A stretch of DNA of 64,000 bases from JAJFFW01 sp963922595 (GTDB taxonomy: Bacteria > Pseudomonadota > Alphaproteobacteria > Caulobacterales > Parvularculaceae). This document shows, piece by piece, positions 35,441 to 44,500 of this stretch; positions within the stretch are counted from its first letter, which is position 1; each line of letters opens with the position of its first letter. The stretch covers positions 19,428-83,427 of the forward strand of contig CAWUIM010000007.1 in assembly GCA_963922595.1 (NCBI GenBank), in the 5' to 3' direction. The notes under the pieces were generated by a model that was not told the DNA's origin, did not search any database, and worked only from the letters and a program-made list of their open reading frames with translations. A program made the position numbers and the translations under genes.

Positions 35441-35516
35441 ATTGCGGCCATACCGGCGCGTTTAACGCTGCGCGGTCGATTTGATAATTGACGATTAAGT
35501 ATCCGGCGCCTTAAAT

Positions 35517-35531
35517 GAACAAATGCAGAAC
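35517..35531. promoter_or_regulatory. LexA (SOS) box overlapping the mmcB start
   Basis: GAAC at 35517-35520, seven bases, then GAAC at 35528-35531: the reverse complement is GTTC-N7-GTTC, the established alphaproteobacterial LexA recognition pattern. It spans the mmcB start codon at 35523. Homologues of mmcB in Caulobacter are reported as SOS genes, as far as I recall, which supports the assignment. A chance match of eight fixed bases is possible, but the location is exactly where an operator would act. Confidence 0.7.
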
Positions 35532-35993
35532 AATATTCGTACGACCTCTGGCCATACCCGCCCCGATGTCACCGTCGATGTCACCCGCGGCGTCGTTCGC
35601 CATTTCATTGATTTGGGTTTAAGCCCAGTGACCGAGTTCACTCTGCCGAACGGTCGGCGCGCCGACGTGGTCGGGCTGGATGCGAAGGGTCTTATTACCG
35701 CGGCGGAGGTGAAATCCTGTCAGGCTGACTTTGATGCGGACCAAAAATGGCATGACTACATGCCATTTTGCGACAGGTTTTATTTTGCTGTGGCCGAGTC
35801 GTTTCCGACAGCGGTATTACCAGAAGAAACCGGATTGATAATCGCCGACAGTTTTGGAGCCGCCACGGTTAGACCCGCGCAGGACAAGCCGTTGGCGCCC
35901 GCGCGGCGCAAAGCGCTAACACTTCGCTTTGCGCGGCACGCGGCGATGCGTGCGTTGACGCCTGCCATATCCGCGACGGTAAGGGTGGTATGA
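35523..35993 (+). CDS. mmcB: MmcB family DNA repair protein
   Basis: A 156-residue protein of the restriction-endonuclease-like fold. RADVVGLDAKGLITAAEVKS (about 42-61) carries the nuclease-type Asp followed by the Glu-x-Lys, and KWHDYMPFCDRFYFAV is the family signature (formerly DUF1052). In Caulobacter, MmcB is a DNA-damage-induced factor. A LexA-type box overlaps the start codon, so damage induction is likely here too. The stop overlaps the next gene's start by four bases (ATGA). The family call is firm; the biochemical activity is inferred. Confidence 0.88.
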   Translation: MQNNIRTTSGHTRPDVTVDVTRGVVRHFIDLGLSPVTEFTLPNGRRADVVGLDAKGLITAAEVKSCQADFDADQKWHDYMPFCDRFYFAVAESFPTAVLPEETGLIIADSFGAATVRPAQDKPLAPARRKALTLRFARHAAMRALTPAISATVRVV

Positions 35994-36439
35994 CGGCCCA
36001 GGGTTTCAAGAAAATCGTCGCGGAAATTTACGACATGCTCTCCGGTCCACCCGGTTCGCGCGATTATGAGCGCGTGCGCCGGTATTACCACCCTGACGCG
36101 CGTCTCGTGCGTACGGGTATGACCGATGACGGCGCGCCATTCTCTGAGGTGATGACGCTCGATGATCACGCAGCGGGTGTCGCCGATTTGCTTCGTAATC
36201 AATCTTTCGATGAGACCGAGATCGCCCACGAGGCGTCTGTCTTTGGGTCAGTAGCTATCGTTAAGAGTTTGTATACCTATCAATTCTGCGAGGGCGACGA
36301 CGCTGTCTCTGGCCGGGGGATCAATCTGTTCACTTTTTATCATGATGGTGATGCGTGGAGGATAATCAGTTGCGTCTGGAATAATGAGCGCGATGGTTTC
36401 TCGCTCACTGAAGCCATCGATGTCATGAAAAAGTCTTGA
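35990..36439 (+). CDS. NTF2-like (SnoaL-type) protein coupled to mmcB
   Basis: 149 residues in the cone-shaped NTF2-like fold, judging from the helix-rich first third (FKKIVAEIYDMLSG), YYHPDARLVRTG, and the late strands LFTFYHDGDAWRIISCVW. No signal peptide. It could bind a small hydrophobic ligand or act as a scaffold; no catalytic set is evident. The ATGA overlap with mmcB and the shared terminator at 36449 imply the two are one transcript under the same SOS-type operator. Confidence 0.78.
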   Translation: MTAQGFKKIVAEIYDMLSGPPGSRDYERVRRYYHPDARLVRTGMTDDGAPFSEVMTLDDHAAGVADLLRNQSFDETEIAHEASVFGSVAIVKSLYTYQFCEGDDAVSGRGINLFTFYHDGDAWRIISCVWNNERDGFSLTEAIDVMKKS

Positions 36440-36448
36440 GAGCGAAAC

Positions 36449-36468
36449 GGCCTTTTCACGAAAAGGCC
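36449..36468 (+). terminator. Hairpin terminator after the NTF2-like gene
   Basis: GGCCTTTT, a CACG loop, then AAAAGGCC: a perfect eight-base-pair stem ten bases after the stop codon. Only a short T run (TTT) follows, so it may be a weak terminator. Nearly symmetrical, it could also serve the convergent hydrolase gene that ends at 36528. Confidence 0.65.
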
Positions 36469-36527
36469 TTTGGAGCGGGTATTGGCTGTGCCGTTCGCCA
36501 AAATTTTTTAGAAATAAATGGGCGAGA

Positions 36528-37346
36528 TCAGCGCGCGCAGGCTGCGCCGGTGATGAACGCATAGGCCTGATCGCGCACAAATGCGCCGCCGCCGCGGGCC
36601 CAGACATTATTGTGACCAGCGTTCGGGAGAATGCGCGCGCATTTCATTCCGGCGGCGACGTCAAAGAGCTTTCTGCCCATATGTTCGGGGATCAGCGCGT
36701 CTTGACGGCCATGAACCCAACCGAGCGGCATGGCTACGCCGCCCATTTTCGCCAGACTGTCATAGCGGTCGCGCACAAGAACCGCCGCCGGCAGGTAGGG
36801 CAGTTGTTTTTGCGCCATCGCCGCCATGGAGGTGAAGGGGGCCGAGACGATAAGGCCCGCGGCCTCCGAGGTCGCGGCGAGATCGACGGCGACGCCGCTG
36901 CCGAGGGAATGTCCGTAGATGACGATCCGCTCAGCCCCAAAGCCTTGATCCCGCAGCCACGCATAGTTGGCTAAAGCGGCGGCGCGCATGCCGGCTTCGG
37001 ACGGCGCGCCGTCATTGCCGCCATACCCCGGATAGCCCACCGCGAGAACGCCCGCGCCCCAGCTCGAAATCCCATTTAATTCGTAAGCGTAGTAGGGAAG
37101 CGATCCGGCATTGCCGTGAAAATAGAGGATAATCGGATCAGCATCCGATTGCGGGGGGCGCCACCACGAGATGGCGGGCCGATCGCCTATGTTGACTTCC
37201 GAAAAGCCGTCTAGCCCGGCCGACGATGGCGAAACGCGCTCTGTTGCTGGGTGGTAAATAAAATTGCGCTGAAGGAAAAATAGCGCCGCTGTGAGGCCTA
37301 GATACCCGGCAGTAAATAATGTCAGCGCAATTTTGAGCAGTGTCAT
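36528..37346 (-). CDS. Membrane-anchored alpha/beta hydrolase (BEM46/ABHD13-like)
   Basis: 272 residues. One N-terminal transmembrane segment (about 5-24), then a serine hydrolase domain: the oxyanion HGNAGS near 77-82, nucleophile Ser in GHSLGSG near 145-151, Asp in HGRQDALIP near 213, and His in NAGHNNVW near 243. FIYHPATERVSP after the anchor is typical of the YfhR/BEM46 group, whose substrates are poorly known. It probably faces the periplasm or inner membrane. It is isolated: a terminator lies upstream (37384-37416) and convergent genes lie downstream. Confidence 0.88.
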   Translation of the reverse strand: MTLLKIALTLFTAGYLGLTAALFFLQRNFIYHPATERVSPSSAGLDGFSEVNIGDRPAISWWRPPQSDADPIILYFHGNAGSLPYYAYELNGISSWGAGVLAVGYPGYGGNDGAPSEAGMRAAALANYAWLRDQGFGAERIVIYGHSLGSGVAVDLAATSEAAGLIVSAPFTSMAAMAQKQLPYLPAAVLVRDRYDSLAKMGGVAMPLGWVHGRQDALIPEHMGRKLFDVAAGMKCARILPNAGHNNVWARGGGAFVRDQAYAFITGAACAR

Positions 37347-37383
37347 CTATGGTGATTCCGTCAGTACACGCCAGGCTTTATAG

Positions 37384-37416
37384 AAAAAACGGCCGCTATC
37401 GCAGCGGCCGTTTTTT
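37384..37416. terminator. Strong bidirectional terminator after the M16 peptidase gene
   Basis: AAAAAACGGCCGCT at 37384-37397 and its perfect complement at 37403-37416 form a 14-base-pair stem with a five-base loop, flanked by A6 and T6. It lies just after the stop of the peptidase gene (minus strand) and before the start of the hydrolase gene. It functions equally in both directions, and it insulates the two same-strand genes. Confidence 0.92.
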
Positions 37417-37429
37417 GGGTTTTTACCTG

Positions 37430-40162
37430 TTAAAGGTCGTTGATGCTGCGAACTTCAACCGGCCCGATGCCGGCGGCTTCAACTTCAGCTTTGATCTTTT
37501 CGGCGTCGCCGATGATCACCCAGACCATTTTGTCGGGGTTCAAAACTTGCGCAGCGGCCGCAGCCACATCGGAAGTGGAGAGCGCCTCATACTTAGCCGG
37601 CAGCGTTTCCGGATAATTCAACGGCCGATTAAACCGGCTGCTCGAAAGGAGGCTCCCCATCACCGCGCCGGACGTTTCATATTGTCCAGGCAGGGAGCGC
37701 ACATTGTCGAGTTTGACGCGTCCTAGCTCGTCGCCGGTCGCGGGCTTGTCGCCAAGATATTGCGCAAACTCTTTTTTCAGTTCCGCAAGCGACGGCCCAG
37801 TTTTGTCGGTCTGAACCGGCGCCAGGATGATGAAGGGCCGTTGCGCGCGCGCATCAAGCAGCAGCGAGCGCGAGCCGTAAGACCAACCCTTGTCTTCGCG
37901 GAGATTGAGGTTGATACGGCTGACAAAATTGCCGCCAAGCACCTCGTTCATCGCTGAGATGGCGATATTGTTGTCGACGCCCGTCGGCGGCGCCACATGG
38001 CCAGCGAGGATAAACGATTGTGGAGAACCGGGCCTGTCGATCAAGACCGTGCGCGGACCGTCAGGCAATGACACATCGGCGATTTGCTTGGCTGGCTTTT
38101 CGCCGCCGACGCGCCAACTGCCGAATGTTCGCTGCAAAAGCGGTTGGATTTCCGCCAATGTCGTATCGCCGACAACGAAGATCGTGCCGTTGTCAGGGCG
38201 CATCCATGTGTCCTTGAAGGTCACCAGGTCTTCACGTGTGATATCGGCGACCGCCTCTTCCGTTCCTGAACCGGTGAGCGGAATGCCATAGGCGTGACCG
38301 TCGCCGTACATTAGCGGCGGAAGCAACCGGATGGCGATTTGCACCGGATTGGCTTTTTCCTGCGCGATGGAGGTCAGGATCAGCTTGCGCTGACGCTCAA
38401 TTTCCTCGTCGGCGAAGGTCGGTCTGCGGACCACATCGCCCAGGATCGACAGTGACGGCGCCAGATTCTCCTTCAGCGCCGACATGCGCACAGTCGTGGT
38501 GTCGAGATTTGACCCGGCTCCAATGGTTGCGCCAAGTTTTTCGAGCGCCGCGGCGAGTCCGAGCGCATCATAGCGGCCCGCGCCCTCATCGAGCATGTCG
38601 GCGGTGAAATTGGCGAGCCCAAGCTTACCGCCAGCGTCGGCGGCGTAACCAGCGTCGAACTGCATCGCGATATTCACAACCGGAATCGTCGAGCGGTTCG
38701 CCACCACGATTTTCATCCCGTTCGAAAGCGTCGCTTCTTCAATCGCCGGAAACTCAAGGGCGGTCTCGCCGGTGACGGCTGGCAGACCGGTGGAACGGTC
38801 GACCGTCGAGGCGGCGGTCGAGAACTCCGGGAACGGTAGAACGTCAAGCTGGTGCCAGCCGTCGCTTAGCCACGCTTGCGCCGCGGCCAAAACGCCTTTC
38901 GGCGTCGCCGCGTCCAACTCGTCAAGCTCTGTCCCGAAATAAGCGGGATCGCCAGCGATAAGTTCGCCTTGCGCCAGCGTGACCGCTTTACCGCCGAAGC
39001 CGCCGACCTCTTCCAGGCCGCGGATAATGCTTGCCTTTGTTTTCGTGGAGACAAGATCAACCTCCGCTTTCGTCGGTCCCTTGGCGAGAAATTCCGCAAT
39101 CATGCGGTCCATTTCCGCTTCCACTTTCTCAATGTCTTCGCCCGGCTTGACGCTAACGACAACGCCGAAGATCGACGCCATTTTCAATTCAAAATTGAAA
39201 ACGTCCGCGTCGGTCGCAATCTGCTGATTATAGACAAGCTCCTTGTACAGACGGGAGTTTTTACCGTCGCCGAGAACGCTCGCGGCAATGAAGAGATCCG
39301 TCGAGATCGGATTATGGTCTTCCGGCGTCGCCCAGACACGATAGATGCGCGCCTGGGGCACCTGATCGTAGAGCGTCGCGCGCGTGTTCTCCGTGCGCTT
39401 CGGCACCCACGCGTCCTGGGTCAGAAGCGGCGGCCCGGCGTCGATATGGCCGAAATATTTCTCGACCTTGGCGCGTGCTTCTTCGGCGTTGATATCGCCC
39501 GCAAGAACAAGGATCGCATTGGCGGCGCCGTAATATGTTTCAAACCAGCTCTTCACATCTTCAAGGCTCGCCGCGTCGAGGTCCGCCATGGAGCCGATGG
39601 TTGAATGGTTGTACGGATGATCGCCGGGAAATAACGATGACTGGATATTTGTGAAAATCTTGCGGCCGTAAGGCTGGTTTTCACCCTGACGCTTTTCGTT
39701 CTGAACAACGCCGCGTTGCTCGTCCAGCTTTTCCTGAGTGACGGCCCCGAGGAGGTGACCCATACGGTCTGATTCCATCCATAAGATGCGATCGAGGGCG
39801 GGCGTCGGTACGGTCTGGAAATAGTTGGTGCGATCGGTGTTCGTGGTGCCGTTGAGGCCCGTTGCGCCCACTTCCTGCAGCGGTTTGAACCATTCGTCGT
39901 CGTAATTTTCAGTGCCATTGAACATCAGATGTTCAAACAGGTGCGCGAAGCCGGTCTTGCCTTTCGGCTCATCTTTGGACCCGACTTTGTACCAAACGGA
40001 AACGGCCACAACGGGCGCTTTCCGGTCCTCGTGGACGATCACGGTCAGACCGTTGTCCAGTTGAAATTTTTCATACGGAATTTCGATGTCGGCGGCGTGT
40101 GCGGCCGGTATGGCCGTGAGCGCGCAAACAGCGAAAGACGCTGCGGCTTTCAAAAATCGCAT
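37430..40162 (-). CDS. Fused M16 insulinase-family zinc peptidase, exported
   Basis: 910 residues with a signal peptide (cleavage near AHAAD, 23-24). The N-terminal active half has the inverted zinc motif HLFEH within FAHLFEHLMFNG (about 74-78) and the third ligand region RGVVQNEKRQ near 150. The second, inactive M16 half begins near 480 (EEATLSNGMKIVVANRSTIP), giving the two-domain clam-shell in one chain, whereas many bacteria encode the halves as two genes. Periplasmic; probably degrades short peptides. A strong terminator follows. Confidence 0.94.
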   Translation of the reverse strand: MRFLKAAASFAVCALTAIPAAHAADIEIPYEKFQLDNGLTVIVHEDRKAPVVAVSVWYKVGSKDEPKGKTGFAHLFEHLMFNGTENYDDEWFKPLQEVGATGLNGTTNTDRTNYFQTVPTPALDRILWMESDRMGHLLGAVTQEKLDEQRGVVQNEKRQGENQPYGRKIFTNIQSSLFPGDHPYNHSTIGSMADLDAASLEDVKSWFETYYGAANAILVLAGDINAEEARAKVEKYFGHIDAGPPLLTQDAWVPKRTENTRATLYDQVPQARIYRVWATPEDHNPISTDLFIAASVLGDGKNSRLYKELVYNQQIATDADVFNFELKMASIFGVVVSVKPGEDIEKVEAEMDRMIAEFLAKGPTKAEVDLVSTKTKASIIRGLEEVGGFGGKAVTLAQGELIAGDPAYFGTELDELDAATPKGVLAAAQAWLSDGWHQLDVLPFPEFSTAASTVDRSTGLPAVTGETALEFPAIEEATLSNGMKIVVANRSTIPVVNIAMQFDAGYAADAGGKLGLANFTADMLDEGAGRYDALGLAAALEKLGATIGAGSNLDTTTVRMSALKENLAPSLSILGDVVRRPTFADEEIERQRKLILTSIAQEKANPVQIAIRLLPPLMYGDGHAYGIPLTGSGTEEAVADITREDLVTFKDTWMRPDNGTIFVVGDTTLAEIQPLLQRTFGSWRVGGEKPAKQIADVSLPDGPRTVLIDRPGSPQSFILAGHVAPPTGVDNNIAISAMNEVLGGNFVSRINLNLREDKGWSYGSRSLLLDARAQRPFIILAPVQTDKTGPSLAELKKEFAQYLGDKPATGDELGRVKLDNVRSLPGQYETSGAVMGSLLSSSRFNRPLNYPETLPAKYEALSTSDVAAAAAQVLNPDKMVWVIIGDAEKIKAEVEAAGIGPVEVRSINDL

Positions 40163-40309
40163 AGGGAGCCCCTCTTCGCGTATCGTTTCATTGGCATATT
40201 ATTGCGCCACCATCCCGGCGGGCGCGGCTGGCGTCAATATCAACCGGTTCCATTCATCGCGCAATCGAAACGGCCGGGCGCGCATGCGGCGTTTCGCGTC
40301 GCTTGAGGG

Positions 40310-40876
40310 TTAGCGCGGGGCGCGTTTGGCGAGGATTCGTTGAAGCGTGCGACGATGCATGCCGAGGCGGCGCGCTGTTTCAGATACATTATGATCGCAG
40401 AGTTCGTAGACACGTTGGATATGTTCCCAACGCACACGGTCCGCTGACATCGGATTTTCCGGCGGATCGGGCCTCTCGCCGGGCGGCGCAAGAAGCGCTT
40501 TTTCCACATCGTCGGCGTCCGCTGGCTTGGAGAGATAATCGACCGCTCCAGCTTTTACCGCCGCGACGGCGGTGGCGATGTTGCCGTACCCGGTCAACAT
40601 GATGACGCGGCAATCCTCGCGCGCTTCGTGAATCGCATTGACCACCTCAAGCCCGTCGCCGTCTTCCAGGCGTAAATCGACGACCGCGAACGCCGGCGCG
40701 GTCGATTTGACCTCGGAAAGCGCTTCGCGGACGCTGCCTGCGAGGGTCGGCGTAAAGCCGCGTTTTTCCATAGCGCGCCCCAATCGGTTTCGAAACGGTT
40801 CGTCGTCGTCAACGATAAGGAGGCTCGCGTCTGCGGGCAGGCTGGCTTCAGCGGCGGCGGTTTCAGTCTCGGTCAT
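40310..40876 (-). CDS. regA: Redox response regulator RegA/PrrA/ActR
   Basis: 188 residues from the ATG at 40876; another ATG at 40894 would add six residues. The receiver domain shows the acidic pair DDDE (about 24-27), the phosphoacceptor Asp in VVDLRLEDGDG (near 67), the Thr in MLTGYGN and Lys in LSKPAD. The C-terminal Fis-type HTH is HNVSETARRLGMHRRTLQRIL, the highly conserved RegA recognition helix. It regulates respiration, carbon and energy genes in response to redox state. It lies 97 bp downstream of the regB stop on the same strand. Confidence 0.94.
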   Translation of the reverse strand: MTETETAAAEASLPADASLLIVDDDEPFRNRLGRAMEKRGFTPTLAGSVREALSEVKSTAPAFAVVDLRLEDGDGLEVVNAIHEAREDCRVIMLTGYGNIATAVAAVKAGAVDYLSKPADADDVEKALLAPPGERPDPPENPMSADRVRWEHIQRVYELCDHNVSETARRLGMHRRTLQRILAKRAPR

Positions 40877-40973
40877 CTCGCAGGGTCTTTCCATCAAGGC
40901 GATATTGTCTTTTCAGTTGATTTTCATCACCTTTATATACGCTGCATGTGCGCCTAAAGGATCGGTCTTTCAA

Positions 40974-42311
40974 CTAGATTGCGGCGATTTTGACCGCCGA
41001 AAGCGGCCATTCTACGGATACCCAGGCGCCCGCGACAGGGTTGTCACGATCCCAGGCCACATTGTCGAATTTGATCTCCGCGCCGGTGCGCTCAAGCAGA
41101 GTTTTGGAGATGAAAAACCCAAGGCCCATCCCCCTTTTTTTTCGGGCGGCGTGGCGCGACCCCACATATGGCTCGCCGAGGCGCGCCAAGACTTCCTGCG
41201 GGAAGCCGCGCCCGTCGTCATGAATGGATATGGTCAGTTTTTCAGGGGACCAGCGCGCCGTCATCAGGACTTTTGAGCGTGCGAACTCCACAGCATTTTC
41301 AATGAAATTGCGCAATCCGTACGTTATTTCAGGTTGTCGTTTCACAAACAAAACGTCCTCAGCGTCGTCGGCGGCAATAATGTCGAAAATGATCGCGGGG
41401 CCCTCGGCCTGATCCAGAAACGGCCCGGCCGCCTCGCGCAGGAGCGTGTCGATCTGGAGCCGGTCCAGCATCGCGTCGCCTTCGTCTCCGCGTTGTGACA
41501 AACGGCTTAAAATATCCCGGCACCGTTCGGCTTGGCTGACGAGGAGCGTGGCGTCGTCCCTCAATTGATCGCGACCGGTCAATTCGCGCGCCATCTCTTT
41601 CGCCGTCACCTGGATGGTGGCGAGCGGCGTGCCAAGCTCATGGGCGGCGGCGGCGGCGAGGCCGCCAAGTGCGGCGAGGCGCTCTTCTCGCGCCAGCACG
41701 AGCTGGGTCGCGGCGAGGGCGCTTTTCATCTCGGCTGCTTCCGCGGCGATCCTTCGTGCGTAGGCGGAAAAAAAGAGAACTGAGAATGAAAGCGCCGCCC
41801 AAACGCCGGCTTTGTAGACACCTGGCAAGGCGATCGTTTCCCCAACGCGCCAGGGCAGCGGCAAATGCGTGAGCGCCAGGAGGCTAATGCCAGCGACGGC
41901 GATAATGCAGACAATCGCGATCAGGCGCACGGATAAGACGCTCGCCGCAATCGTCACTGGTGCGACGATCAGTACCGAGAATGGATTTAGGAGACCGCCG
42001 GTCAAGAACAGCAACACACAAAGCTGGGCGATGTCAAAAATGATATAGCCCGCTGCTTCCCGGTCGCTCAGGAAACGTTGCGGCGAAAAGCGCAGCGTGA
42101 CAAATAGGTTGAGCCAGGCGCTCGCTGCGATGGCGGCGAGACACAATCCGAGCGGCAGGGGAAAGCCGAAGCCAAAATGAACGAGAAATATCGCAGCAGT
42201 TTGGCCGGCGACGGCGAGCCAGCGCAGGGTCGTGAGCGTGCGCAGTCTGACCGGCCCGCGCAACGATTGCACGACCGCGTCGCGCACTTCCGGCGCCAGG
42301 CGCTGGGGCAT
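40974..42311 (-). CDS. regB: Redox sensor histidine kinase RegB/PrrB/ActS
   Basis: 445 residues. Six hydrophobic segments between about 30 and 190 include the ubiquinone-binding motif GGLLNPFS (about 114-121). The H-box is HELGTPLATIQV, with the phosphorylated His near 225. The redox-active Cys in QAERCRDIL lies exactly 40 residues after it, the same spacing as His225-Cys265 of Rhodobacter RegB. The kinase core shows NFIENAVEFA, DDGRGF and GMGLGFFISK. It partners RegA. A SCO1/SenC gene is divergent, whereas regB-senC-regA colinearity is commoner. Confidence 0.94.
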   Translation of the reverse strand: MPQRLAPEVRDAVVQSLRGPVRLRTLTTLRWLAVAGQTAAIFLVHFGFGFPLPLGLCLAAIAASAWLNLFVTLRFSPQRFLSDREAAGYIIFDIAQLCVLLFLTGGLLNPFSVLIVAPVTIAASVLSVRLIAIVCIIAVAGISLLALTHLPLPWRVGETIALPGVYKAGVWAALSFSVLFFSAYARRIAAEAAEMKSALAATQLVLAREERLAALGGLAAAAAHELGTPLATIQVTAKEMARELTGRDQLRDDATLLVSQAERCRDILSRLSQRGDEGDAMLDRLQIDTLLREAAGPFLDQAEGPAIIFDIIAADDAEDVLFVKRQPEITYGLRNFIENAVEFARSKVLMTARWSPEKLTISIHDDGRGFPQEVLARLGEPYVGSRHAARKKRGMGLGFFISKTLLERTGAEIKFDNVAWDRDNPVAGAWVSVEWPLSAVKIAAI

Positions 42312-42426
42312 GGGCGTCCTTTCTCATGCGCGCGAGAAATGGGCGAATGCGCGCGTTTCCATTATGCCTGCAGGCACGTATAGAGAAGTCGGGGGCCACA
42401 GACCAGCGATGCGGCACAGGACACGA

Positions 42427-43026
42427 ATGAGCGCCATGATGACGAGACGATTTCTAGGCTTGATCGGACTTTGCTTCGCAGCGGCGTGCGGGGGCGGCGA
42501 CAGCGTCGAGATACCAGCGGACGGGATCATCCGCCTTTCCGACCAGTTCACCGGCGGCTTCGATCTTGTCAACGCTGACGGCGACCGGGTCACGAGCGAG
42601 GACTACAAGGGCAAGGTCTCAGTCATCTATTTCGGCTTCGCGTCCTGTCCGGACGTGTGTCCGCTCGCGCTTGGACTCTTGAGCGCCGCCCTCGCCGACC
42701 TTGACGATACAGAACGCGCGCGATTGCAACCGGTTTTCATCACCGTGGACCCCGAACGCGACACGCCCGAAGTGGTGAAGGCGTATTTGTCGTCCTTTCA
42801 CAAAGACATTGTAGGCCTGACCGGGACGCCCGCTGCGGTCGACGCCGCGCGCCAGGGCTTCAAGGTCTTCGCTCAGAAAGAGGCGCTCGAAGGGTCAGCG
42901 CTCGATTATACGATGAACCACATAAGCCTCTTTTATGTTGTGGATAAGACCGGCGCGCCCGTTATCGCCTTGCGCGACACGCTTACCGCTGAACAGTTAA
43001 CCGCCGCCCTGCGCCGAAACCTTTAA
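42427..43026 (+). CDS. senC: SCO1/SenC copper-chaperone lipoprotein
   Basis: 199 residues from the ATG at 42427 (AGGA upstream); ATGs at 42436 and 42439 are possible. The lipoprotein signal ends AAAC. The copper site is CPDVCP within FGFASCPDVCPLAL near 74-79, with the distant His in YTMNHISLFY near 160; VFITVDPERDTP is a family signature. It delivers copper to the CuA centre of cytochrome c oxidase in the periplasm. It is divergent from regB across 115 bp, so regulator and chaperone may share a control region. Confidence 0.93.
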   Translation: MSAMMTRRFLGLIGLCFAAACGGGDSVEIPADGIIRLSDQFTGGFDLVNADGDRVTSEDYKGKVSVIYFGFASCPDVCPLALGLLSAALADLDDTERARLQPVFITVDPERDTPEVVKAYLSSFHKDIVGLTGTPAAVDAARQGFKVFAQKEALEGSALDYTMNHISLFYVVDKTGAPVIALRDTLTAEQLTAALRRNL

Positions 43027-43231
43027 GGGCGGTAAATCTAACTTATTGTATTTTAAGTATTATTTTTATGGTTGCCCCATTCGGGCGACGCAAAATAGGG
43101 TGCTGAAGATTACAGGGCGTTAATTCGTTGCGCCGCGACGCCATGGTGTGGCATGTTGCGCCGCATAATAATGAAGCGAAATCGCTCGATTAGGCCGAGG
43201 CCGCAGTACTGAGTAAAGCGCCGGAGGGGCA

Positions 43232-44488
43232 ATGTTATACACAGCATATGAGTTGGGTTACGCCGCGTTAACGCCGGCGCGGATCGCCGCAGGCATCGGC
43301 GCGCAATTCTGGCGATCGCCCTTTAATCCGGTTTCCGACAGCTGGCTCGCGCGCACGAGCGCTGCAGCGTTTGATGTCTTCGAAAACGCGACGCGCCGCT
43401 ATCCAAAGCCGTCCTGGAACATTTCTGAGACCGTATCGGAAGGACAAACGCTCACCGTGACGCCGGTCGTGCGACACAAAAAACCTTTTGGCAATCTTGT
43501 TCATTTCAAACGTCAGCGCGCGCGCGCGAACGATCCGAAAGTGCTGATCGTCGCGCCGCTTTCCGGCCACTATGCGACGCTCCTGCGGGGCACCGTCGAA
43601 GCCATGTTGCCGGAGCATGACGTTTACATAACGGACTGGACGGACGCGCGCATGGTGCCCGTGAGCGAGGGGCGTTTCGATCTGAACGATTACATCGATT
43701 ATCTGATTGAATTCCTGACAGTGATCGGTCCAGGCGCGCATGCGATGGCGGTCTGCCAACCGGGACCGGCGTTGCTCGCCGCCGCCGCTGTGATGGCCGA
43801 GCACAATGACCCCCATCGCCCGCAATCAATGACCATCATGGGCAGCCCGATCGATACGCGCCGCTCACCGACGGTGCCCAATCTTCTGTCTAAAGAACGC
43901 TCATTCGAATGGTTTGAGCGGAACATGATCTATTCCGTGCCTGCGCCCTATCCGGGGGTGATGCGCCGGGTTTATCCGGGGTTCGTGCAACTCTATTCAT
44001 TTCTGTCGATGAATTCCGATCGTCACGTCGCCGCTCATTACGATTATTTTGAAGACCTTGTGAAAGGCGACGGCGATAGCGCGGAAAAACATCGCGACTT
44101 TTATGACGAATATCTGTCCGTGCTGGACATGACGGAAGAGTTCTATCTGCAAACGATCCGAGACGTGTTTCAGGAACATTCGCTCGCCGACGGCAAGTTC
44201 ACCCATCGCGGCAAGCGGGTTAGGCCCGAGACGATAACCGATATCGCGCTTTTAACTGTTGAAGGCGAAAAGGACGATATCTCCGGTATCGGACAAACAC
44301 AGGCGGCCCACGATCTGTGCACGAATTTGCCGGACAATCTGCAGCTCGATTATATCCAGCCGGGGGTCGGACATTACGGTGTTTTCAACGGCTCGCGGTG
44401 GCGAACCGAAATCCAACCGAAAGTGCGCGATTTCATTCGCAAGCACCATCGTGAAGCTGCGCACCTGAAAGTGGTCGCTGCTGAGTAG
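43232..44488 (+). CDS. phaZ: Intracellular polyhydroxyalkanoate depolymerase
   Basis: A 418-residue cytoplasmic depolymerase, no signal peptide. The nucleophile is Cys175 in AVCQPGPA, the hallmark of the granule-associated PhaZ class, with Asp in VEGEKDDISG near 345 and His in VGHYGVFNG near 386. The N-terminal MLYTAYELGYAALTP is typical. A GGAGGGG ribosome-binding site precedes the ATG. It mobilises PHB carbon stores. No phasin or PHA synthase gene is nearby. The 205-bp upstream gap holds TGC-rich sequence, but I cannot define an operator there. Confidence 0.95.
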   Translation: MLYTAYELGYAALTPARIAAGIGAQFWRSPFNPVSDSWLARTSAAAFDVFENATRRYPKPSWNISETVSEGQTLTVTPVVRHKKPFGNLVHFKRQRARANDPKVLIVAPLSGHYATLLRGTVEAMLPEHDVYITDWTDARMVPVSEGRFDLNDYIDYLIEFLTVIGPGAHAMAVCQPGPALLAAAAVMAEHNDPHRPQSMTIMGSPIDTRRSPTVPNLLSKERSFEWFERNMIYSVPAPYPGVMRRVYPGFVQLYSFLSMNSDRHVAAHYDYFEDLVKGDGDSAEKHRDFYDEYLSVLDMTEEFYLQTIRDVFQEHSLADGKFTHRGKRVRPETITDIALLTVEGEKDDISGIGQTQAAHDLCTNLPDNLQLDYIQPGVGHYGVFNGSRWRTEIQPKVRDFIRKHHREAAHLKVVAAE

Positions 44489-44500
44489 CGAGGACCGGGA

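Noticed and set aside
38876..39604. 242-codon frame antisense to the M16 peptidase
   Set aside because: Shadow of the peptidase gene; the translation has no recognisable domain and the zinc motif on the other strand is decisive.
43027..43231. PhaR-like operator upstream of the PHA depolymerase
   Set aside because: TGC-rich stretches are present, but no clear inverted or repeated TTGC pattern could be defined by eye.
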